DNA from: Pseudomonas anatoliensis
GTDB lineage: Bacteria; Pseudomonadota; Gammaproteobacteria; Pseudomonadales; Pseudomonadaceae
Direction of reading: 5' to 3'
Length of the DNA stretch: 64,000 bases
Assembly: GCF_017976235.1 (NCBI RefSeq)
Contig: NZ_JACVHC010000012.1
Location: 18,500 to 82,499 of the forward strand
The position numbers were made by a program, and so were the translations under genes. Positions 58,215 to 64,000 of the stretch are shown piece after piece. The notes beneath the pieces were generated by a model. It had not been told where the DNA came from. It was given only the letters and a program-made list of their open reading frames with translations, and did not search any database. Within the stretch, counting starts at the first letter, position 1, and every line of letters begins with the position of its first letter.

Positions 58215-59579
58215 ATGAAAATAACAAAAAGTCTGTTCCACGCGGGTGTTCTGGGTCTGTCGCTGCTGGCGACCGGCGTCATGGCCGCAGTGCCTGCTGG
58301 CGAAGCGGACAAGCTGGGCAAGAGTCTGACCCCGATGGGCGCAGAAATGGCGGGCAACGCCGATGGTTCGATCCCGGCCTGGAAGCCGTTGGCGAAGAAT
58401 GCCGGCACGGTCGACGCGCGTGGCTTCCTGTCCAACCCTTACGCCAGTGAGCAACCGCTGTTCACCATCACTGCCAAGGATGTCGACAAGTACAAGGACA
58501 AACTTGCGCCGGGCCAGTACGCGATGTTCAAGCGCTACCCGGAAACCTTCAAGATGCCGGTCTACCCGTCGCATCGCGGCGCTACCGTGCCGGATGAGGT
58601 GTTCGCCTCCATCAAGAAAAACGCCACCACCACCACGTTGGTGTCGGGCGGCAACGGTCTGGAAAACTTCGAGACGGCTGTGCCGTTCCCGATTCCGAAA
58701 ACCGGCGTCGAAGTCATCTGGAACCACATCACCCGCTATCGTGGTGGCAGCGTGACGCGTCTGGTGACCCAGGCCACACCGCAACCGAACGGTTCGTACA
58801 GCCTGGTGTACTTCCAGGATCAGTTCGTGTTCCGCGACAAGATGAAGGACTACGATCCGGCGAACCCTGGCAACATCCTGTTCTACTTCAAGCAGAAAGT
58901 GACCGCGCCGGCACGTCTGGCCGGTGGTGTGCTACTGGTGCACGAAACCCTCGACCAGGTTAAAGAGCCACGTTCGGCGTGGGTCTACAACGCCGGTCAG
59001 CGCCGGGTGCGCCGCGCACCGCAAGTGTCCTATGACGGCCCGGGTACTGCGGCGGACGGTCTGCGTACTTCCGACAACCTGGATATGTTCAACGGCGCGC
59101 CGGATCGCTATGACTGGAAGCTCGAAGGCAAGAAAGAGATGTACATCGCCTCCGACAGCTACAAACTCGACGATCCGAAACTGAAATACGCCGACATCAT
59201 CAAGGCCGGCCACATCAACCAGGATCTGGCGCGTTACGAGCTGCGCCGCGTCTGGCACGTGGTTGCGACCCTGAAAGAAGGTCAGCGCCATATCTACGCC
59301 AAACGTGACTTCTACATCGACGAGGACACCTGGCAGGCAGCGGTCATCGACCATTACGACGGTCGTGGTCAGCTGTGGCGTGTGGCCGAGGCGCATGCCG
59401 AGAACTACTACGACAAGCAAGTGCCGTGGTACGCCCTGGAAACCCTCTACGACCTGCAATCCGGCCGCTACCTGGCGCTGGGCATGAAGAACGAAGAGAA
59501 GAGTGCGTATGACTTTGGCTTCACCGCGACCACCAGCGACTTCACCCCGGCCGCTCTGCGTCAGGAAGGTGTTCGTTAA
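58215..59579 (+). CDS. DUF1329 periplasmic protein
   Basis: A 454-residue protein with signal peptide (cleavage about residue 25, GVMAA). LGKSLTPMGAEMAGNADGSIPAW is the family start; a LolB-like lipid-binding fold is suggested for the family, for example TRLVTQATPQPNGSY and GQRRVRRAPQVSYDGPG regions. Likely works with the DUF1302 barrel to carry a hydrophobic ligand across the periplasm; inferred from pairing. A strong terminator follows. Confidence 0.9.
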   Translation: MKITKSLFHAGVLGLSLLATGVMAAVPAGEADKLGKSLTPMGAEMAGNADGSIPAWKPLAKNAGTVDARGFLSNPYASEQPLFTITAKDVDKYKDKLAPGQYAMFKRYPETFKMPVYPSHRGATVPDEVFASIKKNATTTTLVSGGNGLENFETAVPFPIPKTGVEVIWNHITRYRGGSVTRLVTQATPQPNGSYSLVYFQDQFVFRDKMKDYDPANPGNILFYFKQKVTAPARLAGGVLLVHETLDQVKEPRSAWVYNAGQRRVRRAPQVSYDGPGTAADGLRTSDNLDMFNGAPDRYDWKLEGKKEMYIASDSYKLDDPKLKYADIIKAGHINQDLARYELRRVWHVVATLKEGQRHIYAKRDFYIDEDTWQAAVIDHYDGRGQLWRVAEAHAENYYDKQVPWYALETLYDLQSGRYLALGMKNEEKSAYDFGFTATTSDFTPAALRQEGVR

Positions 59580-59610
59580 ACCGCTGTAAACCCGAGGCCG
59601 CATCCTCGTG

Positions 59611-59644
59611 AAAACGCCCCGACTGGTTTGGGGCGTTTTTTTTT
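59611..59644 (+). terminator. Intrinsic terminator after DUF1329
   Basis: AAAACGCCCC, loop GACTGGTTT, GGGGCGTTTTTTTTT: a textbook hairpin and T-run. Confidence 0.92.
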
Positions 59645-59668
59645 GCTGATCATTTTTGCAGCGCTTTG

Positions 59669-59760
59669 TGTAGGAGCTGCCGAAGGCTGCAATCTTTTGA
59701 TCCTGCTGTTGATTCTGAAACTCCAACGTCAAAAGATCGTAGCCTTTGGCAGCTCCTACA
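59669..59760. repeat. REPIN-type inverted repeat, family A, slightly decayed
   Basis: TGTAGGAGCTGCCGAAGGCT at the left and TAGCCTTTGGCAGCTCCTAC at the right, with two substitutions and a CAATC variant in the inner part. It lies in the 311-base gap after DUF1329, whose remainder holds the terminator and probably the promoter of the next gene. Confidence 0.85.
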
Positions 59761-59890
59761 GGATTTGGCGTGGAGGTCCTTGTAGCCTTTTTGTAGCCAT
59801 TTGTAGCAGCTACCTTCATAACCGGTTCGTTTAAGGCTAGTCTGCGGACATCTGCAACGCCGCCAACAGCAATTCGAACAAGAGCCGGCC

Positions 59891-62623
59891 ATGACTGATC
59901 TGTCCCCACTTCCGGGTCCCGCAAGCGTTGCCGTCGCGGCACTGGACGGGCGTTTTTTTCGCCCGCCGCTGCCTGACGGACACGTGTTGCGACCACGCCT
60001 TTGCGAGCGCCTGCAAGCAGGACTCGGTGGACGGCTGTTGCTGGTCAGCGCCCCCGCAGGCTTCGGCAAGAGTTCGCTGGCCGTGGAGTTTTGCCAAAGT
60101 CTGCCGGTGCATTGGCAAAGTCTCTGGCTGGGCCTGAGCCCACGGGACAGCGACCCCGGTCGCTTTCTCGAGCGCTTGCTCGAAGGCCTGCAGGACTACT
60201 TTCCACAATTGGGCAGCCGCGCACTCGGCCTGCTGAAGATGCGTCAACGTCACCAGCCGTTTGCCTTCGAAGAATGGCTCGACGGCTTGCTTGATGAACT
60301 GGCGCAGCACCTTGATCCGGCGACACCCTTGTTGCTGGTGCTCGACGATTACCATCTTGCCCAAGGCCCGGTGCTCGACCGTTGCCTGCAGTTTTTCCTC
60401 AATCACTTGCCCGAGGGGTTGCTGGTGATGGTCACCAGTCGGCAGCGCCCTGACTGGCACCTGGCGCGCTTGCGACTGTCGCGGCAATTGCTGGAACTGC
60501 ACGAGCAGGATTTGCGCCTGACCCACGACGAAGCCCTGACATTGCTCGATCGCCACAGCACTTCACTGCGCGGCGAAGCGTTGGAAAACCTCATCCAGCG
60601 CAGCGAAGGCTGGGTCGCCGGACTGCGTTTCTGGCTGCTGGCAGCATCTGAAGCCGGCAGTGAAGCAGCGTTGCCGCAAGCGTTGAATGGCGGTGAAGGG
60701 CTGATCCGCGACTATCTGCTCGAAGAAGTCATCGATTGCCTGCCCATCGAAGTGCAATCGTTTCTCTACGACACGGCACCGCAGGAGCGCTTTTGCAGCG
60801 AACTGTGCGATGCCGTCCGCGAAGCCCATGACAGTGCCGAGATCCTGCGTTTCCTGCAGGCGCATCAGGTGTTTCTGGTGCCGCTGGATGAGCACGGGCA
60901 CTGGTATCGCTATCACCATTTGTTTTCCGACTTGTTGCGCAGTCGCCCGGTTGCTCAGGCCATGGTGCCCACCGCAACATTGCATTTGCGCGCCTGTCGC
61001 TGGTTCAACGCTCAGGGTTTGCTCGATGAGGCCGTGGAGCAGGCGTTGCGTGCCGGCCATCTGGATGTGGCGGCGAATCTGGTGCAGAACCTGTCGGAGG
61101 AGCAACTGCTGGCCGAGCAGAATGTCGGCATGCTGCTGCGCTGGAAAATGGACTTGCCCGACAGCTTGCTGATCAGCACGCCGCGCTTGATCGTGTTGTA
61201 TAGCTGGGCCCTGGGACTGGCCTGTCAGCTCGACGCGGCCGAAGAATTGTCCAGCCATCTGAGCCGCTTTCTGCCGGCACCATCGGCCACGGCGCAAAAA
61301 TCGATGCTGGCGCAATGGCTGGCGTTGAGCGGGATCATCGCGCGTGGACGCGGTCATCGCGAGTTGACGCTCAAGTACTGCAGCGAAGCGCTCGAAAGCC
61401 TGCCGGCCAAGCGCTACGGCCAGCGGCTGATGTGCTTGTCGACGTTATCCAACCTGGCGATTGCCGACGGTGATCTGTGGCGCGCGCGGGGATTGAATCG
61501 TGAGTCCCTTGAGTTGGCGCAACGCGTCGGTAATCCGTTATTCGAAGCACTGGCGCATTACGATCGCGCCCGCGTTCTGCAGGCTCGCGGTGAAATTCAG
61601 CGTTCGCTCGATGAAGTCCATCAGGGCCTGGAACGGTTGCGCGGACTTTCCCCGCAGCGCCTGTATGCCGTGCGCGCGCGACTGACGCTGTACGAAGGTT
61701 TTCTGTTGGCGATGCGCTTGCAGCCGCAGCTCGCACGCGTGCGGTTATTGGCCGGGCTCAGTGAAGCTCGGGCCTGTCGTGACATCAGCGTGTTGATCGG
61801 TCACTGCGTGATCGCCCGCCTGGACGGTACCAGTGGCGAATTCGCCAAAGCCTTCGCCGAACTCGCCGAAGCCGAACGGCTGATGCACATCTGGGACGTG
61901 CCGCCGATCTACTATCTGGCGATGATCACCCTGGTCAAATGTGAGCTGTGGCTGGCGCAGGGTCGCACCGATCTGGCCGAAGCCTGGCTCGCGCGGTTGG
62001 GCCAGACTTATACGGGCGAACGTGCAGCGGCGCCTCCGGAATTTCATCCACAGCTGCCTTTGCATGTCGAACTGCAACAGGCACTGCTCGATGTCATTCA
62101 GGGGCAACCGATGCTCGCCGAGGGGCGCTTGAACGTATTGCACGAAAACGGCCAGCAAACCGGGCGCCAGTTGCTCAGTGTGATGGCGTTGACGCAGAAG
62201 GTGGCGTTGCTGTTGGCGAACGGGCGCGAAGCGGAGGCGCGCAAAGCGCTGAGTCAGGCGCTGGAGGCAGCGGCGGGGGGCGTGCTGCAGCCGTTCGAGG
62301 CTTTGGTCAAAGCACACGTGGACTGGTTGCGCGGACAATTGCAGGCGTCGCCAACGTTGGCAGGACAGCAACTGCTGCAACACTTTCCGCCAGCGACATC
62401 CCGTCCGGCGGTGGAATCGAGCACGACCGAACAGCTCAGCAGTCGTGAACTGGCGGTACTGCGGCTGATCGCGCAAGGTTGTTCGAACCAGGAAATCAGC
62501 GAGCAGTTGTTCATTTCGCTGCACACGGTGAAAACCCATGCCAGCCACATCAACAGCAAGCTAGGGGTTGAGCGGCGTACACAGGCAGTGGCGCGGGCCA
62601 AGGCGTTGGGGGTGTTGGTCTGA
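59891..62623 (+). CDS. MalT-like LuxR-family transcriptional regulator
   Basis: A 910-residue STAND-type regulator. The Walker A motif is SAPAGFGKSSLA (about residues 54-65) and Walker B PLLLVLDDYHLA; a long TPR-like helical section follows; the C-terminal LuxR helix-turn-helix is SSRELAVLRLIAQGCSNQEISEQLFISLHTVKTH, broken here over several motifs, with HINSKLGVERRTQAVARA. ATP plus an unknown inducer should drive oligomerisation and activation. It probably controls the acyl-CoA ligase/DUF1302/DUF1329 genes just upstream. Upstream ribosome site is weak (AGAGCCGGCC before the ATG). Confidence 0.93.
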   Translation: MTDLSPLPGPASVAVAALDGRFFRPPLPDGHVLRPRLCERLQAGLGGRLLLVSAPAGFGKSSLAVEFCQSLPVHWQSLWLGLSPRDSDPGRFLERLLEGLQDYFPQLGSRALGLLKMRQRHQPFAFEEWLDGLLDELAQHLDPATPLLLVLDDYHLAQGPVLDRCLQFFLNHLPEGLLVMVTSRQRPDWHLARLRLSRQLLELHEQDLRLTHDEALTLLDRHSTSLRGEALENLIQRSEGWVAGLRFWLLAASEAGSEAALPQALNGGEGLIRDYLLEEVIDCLPIEVQSFLYDTAPQERFCSELCDAVREAHDSAEILRFLQAHQVFLVPLDEHGHWYRYHHLFSDLLRSRPVAQAMVPTATLHLRACRWFNAQGLLDEAVEQALRAGHLDVAANLVQNLSEEQLLAEQNVGMLLRWKMDLPDSLLISTPRLIVLYSWALGLACQLDAAEELSSHLSRFLPAPSATAQKSMLAQWLALSGIIARGRGHRELTLKYCSEALESLPAKRYGQRLMCLSTLSNLAIADGDLWRARGLNRESLELAQRVGNPLFEALAHYDRARVLQARGEIQRSLDEVHQGLERLRGLSPQRLYAVRARLTLYEGFLLAMRLQPQLARVRLLAGLSEARACRDISVLIGHCVIARLDGTSGEFAKAFAELAEAERLMHIWDVPPIYYLAMITLVKCELWLAQGRTDLAEAWLARLGQTYTGERAAAPPEFHPQLPLHVELQQALLDVIQGQPMLAEGRLNVLHENGQQTGRQLLSVMALTQKVALLLANGREAEARKALSQALEAAAGGVLQPFEALVKAHVDWLRGQLQASPTLAGQQLLQHFPPATSRPAVESSTTEQLSSRELAVLRLIAQGCSNQEISEQLFISLHTVKTHASHINSKLGVERRTQAVARAKALGVLV

Positions 62624-62641
62624 GGGATAAAGAGCACGAAC

Positions 62642-62670
62642 AAAAAACACCCCGCCCTGGCGGGGTATTG
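62642..62670. terminator. Intrinsic terminator between convergent genes
   Basis: AAAAACACCCCGCC, CT, GGCGGGGTATTGT: a GC stem with flanking A-run, located between the MalT-like gene and the RTX gene that converge here. Confidence 0.75.
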
Positions 62671-62708
62671 TCATTTGCGTATTTCGATTCGCAGCAAGAG
62701 CGAAAAGG

Positions 62709-64000
62709 TCAGACCAATACGTCGTTCGCGGTGAGAGAGTTCACACCCACCATTTGCACCTCGAAGTAACCCCCTAGGATTTCGCTCAAGTTGCCCGACA
62801 GGACCTGATCCGCAAAGCGCAGTTGTCCGGTTCCGGTGAATTCATTTGAGCCAATGAACGTCAGGTGTTGGTAGCCAAGCGCCATCGGATCAATATCGAA
62901 ACTGGAGAAATCAATCTTGTCCCCTTCCAACGCGTTGAAGTCGTTAACGACGTTATGCGAACGGCCTGTGCCTGTTTCGAGTCCCATCACGATCATATTG
63001 GTGAAGGCAAAGGTGTCGGCCCCGGTACCACCGACCAACGTGGTATTTCCCGATCCGCCATATAGAGTGTCGTTACCTTCTGCACCGTACAGCGTGTCGG
63101 TACCATTATTACCCATGAGTATGTTGTTGCCGGAGTTGCCGGTCAGGACGTTATCGAGATTGTTGCCTGTCAGGCGCAAGTCTGCGTTGCCGAGCATAGT
63201 ACCGTCTTCGACGTTTTCCGCGAGGAAGTAGTCGACAGTAGTCCGAATAAGGTCGTGACCGCCATTGAGGGGAAATTCAAACACCAAGTCATTGACGTTA
63301 TCCACGATGAAGATATCGTCGCCGCCCTCACCAATCATGCGGTCAGCACCGAGCCCGCCCGAGAGAATATTGTTGCCTTCGTTACCGCGCAATACGTTAT
63401 CAAGTGCGTTACCAGTGAGATTCAGGTTGGCGTTGCCAATCATCTGGCCATCATCGACGTTATCCGCCAGTGTGTAGTCGATACTGGTGTTGACGGTATC
63501 AATCCCTTCGTCGGCGAGTTCAATGACAACATCATTGATATTGTCCACGTTGTAGGAGTCGTTGCCAGCGCCGCCAATCATGGTGTCGGCACCTAGTCCG
63601 CCGTCGATATGGTTGATGCCGGAATTACCCCTGATCACGTTGTTCAACGCATTGCCGGTCAACACCGAGTGGTCATTGCCAACCATCGTCAGGTCCTCGA
63701 TGTTGGCCGACAGGGTGTAGCTGGAACTGGTTTTGATCAGGTCATGACCTTCACCGATCTGTTCGATCACCACATCCTGGTAGTTATCCACGATGTAAGT
63801 GTCATCACCAGCGCCACCGATCATGGTGTCAGCGCCGAGGCCGCCGTTGAGCGTGTTGGCTGCGGCGTTGCCGGTCAGCGTGTTGTTCAGTGTGTTGCCG
63901 TTACCGTTGATGGCCGTGCCGGTCAGCACCAGGTTTTCCAGATTGGCGCCCAGGGTCCAGTCCACCGAAGAACGCACGGTGTCGATTTCACTGATCAGGG
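62709..64000 (-). CDS. RTX-type calcium-binding protein, C-terminal part
   Basis: The gene continues beyond the window; about 430 C-terminal residues are seen. Three 81-residue modules (GGLGADTMIGGAGDD, YIVDN, DVVIE, EGxD, YTLxxNVED, LTGNALDN) are followed by classical RTX nonapeptides (YGAEGNDTLYGGSGN, VGGTGADTF) and a serralysin-like end. The last residues NDVLV, an acidic residue followed by hydrophobic ones, fit a type I secretion signal. It is probably a secreted or surface protein that folds with Ca2+. Activity lies in the missing N-terminal part. AT-richer than core genes; no exporter genes are in the window. Confidence 0.88.
   Translation of the reverse strand, partial: LISEIDTVRSSVDWTLGANLENLVLTGTAINGNGNTLNNTLTGNAAANTLNGGLGADTMIGGAGDDTYIVDNYQDVVIEQIGEGHDLIKTSSSYTLSANIEDLTMVGNDHSVLTGNALNNVIRGNSGINHIDGGLGADTMIGGAGNDSYNVDNINDVVIELADEGIDTVNTSIDYTLADNVDDGQMIGNANLNLTGNALDNVLRGNEGNNILSGGLGADRMIGEGGDDIFIVDNVNDLVFEFPLNGGHDLIRTTVDYFLAENVEDGTMLGNADLRLTGNNLDNVLTGNSGNNILMGNNGTDTLYGAEGNDTLYGGSGNTTLVGGTGADTFAFTNMIVMGLETGTGRSHNVVNDFNALEGDKIDFSSFDIDPMALGYQHLTFIGSNEFTGTGQLRFADQVLSGNLSEILGGYFEVQMVGVNSLTANDVLV
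63150..63878 (-). repeat. Three tandem 243-base (81-codon) modules
   Basis: The GGLGAD codons recur at 63845, 63602 and 63359 (end coordinates), exactly 243 bases apart. Units are alike in protein but diverged in DNA, so they are old duplications under selection. More units may lie beyond the window edge. Confidence 0.85.

Overview
The window looks like chromosome of a fluorescent Pseudomonas. Many neighbouring gene orders are the familiar Pseudomonas ones: hemA-prfA-prmC-moeB-murI; lolB-ispE-tRNA-Gln-prs-rplY-pth-ychF; uraA-upp/hpt; mqo; an acyl-CoA ligase-DUF1302-DUF1329-LuxR block. At least ten REP/REPIN-like inverted repeats of the GTAGGAGCTGCCG...GCGATC type sit between genes, as in P. 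fluorescens-group genomes. No rRNA, CRISPR array or complete insertion sequence was seen. Gene order and family names are from recall; no database search was possible.

Layout. 1-4.4 kb: end of a chemoreceptor gene, a flavin reductase-like protein, gamma-glutamyltransferase, a DUF2817 peptidase. 4.4-7.1 kb: an accessory patch at the 3' end of tRNA-Met with a compact HNH-DNase bacteriocin, its Im9-like immunity protein, an XRE regulator and a SymE-like toxin. 7.2-11 kb: chemoreceptor and MFS exporter. 11-23.1 kb: conserved housekeeping genes for translation, PRPP, isoprenoids, lipoprotein sorting, heme and peptidoglycan. 23.2-26.6 kb: lipid A deacylase PagL and a leucine-rich-repeat protein resembling NEL-type effectors but lacking the catalytic cysteine.

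27.3-37.2 kb is the most striking region. Nine minus-strand genes (DUF523/DUF1722, MerR, photolyase, NTF2-like, SDR, FAD oxidoreductase, DUF1365, Cfa-like methyltransferase, DUF2878) overlap end to start, so they read as one translationally coupled unit. Its promoter region carries TGTACA sites, including a perfect 24-base palindrome. A second promoter nearby, for a renalase-like flavoprotein and a Trp-rich small protein, has the same hexamers. This matches the recalled light-response (class II LitR/PplR) and singlet-oxygen (ChrR-type) gene sets and suggests photoprotection plus modification, perhaps furan formation, of membrane fatty acids. Heme genes hemA and hemH lie on either side.

37-54 kb: epimerase-like protein, hemH, uracil and purine salvage, malate:quinone oxidoreductase, several small conserved proteins, an acyltransferase, YedK/HMCES, an M48 lipoprotein peptidase, a GDT1-type Mn exporter behind a yybP-ykoY riboswitch, rsmC, a hydroxyacid dehydrogenase and a LysE exporter. 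54-62.6 kb: fatty acyl-CoA ligase, DUF1302 outer-membrane protein, DUF1329 periplasmic protein and a MalT-like LuxR regulator, probably one hydrophobic-substrate uptake and activation module. 62.7-64 kb: the C-terminal end of a repeat-rich RTX protein that runs off the window.
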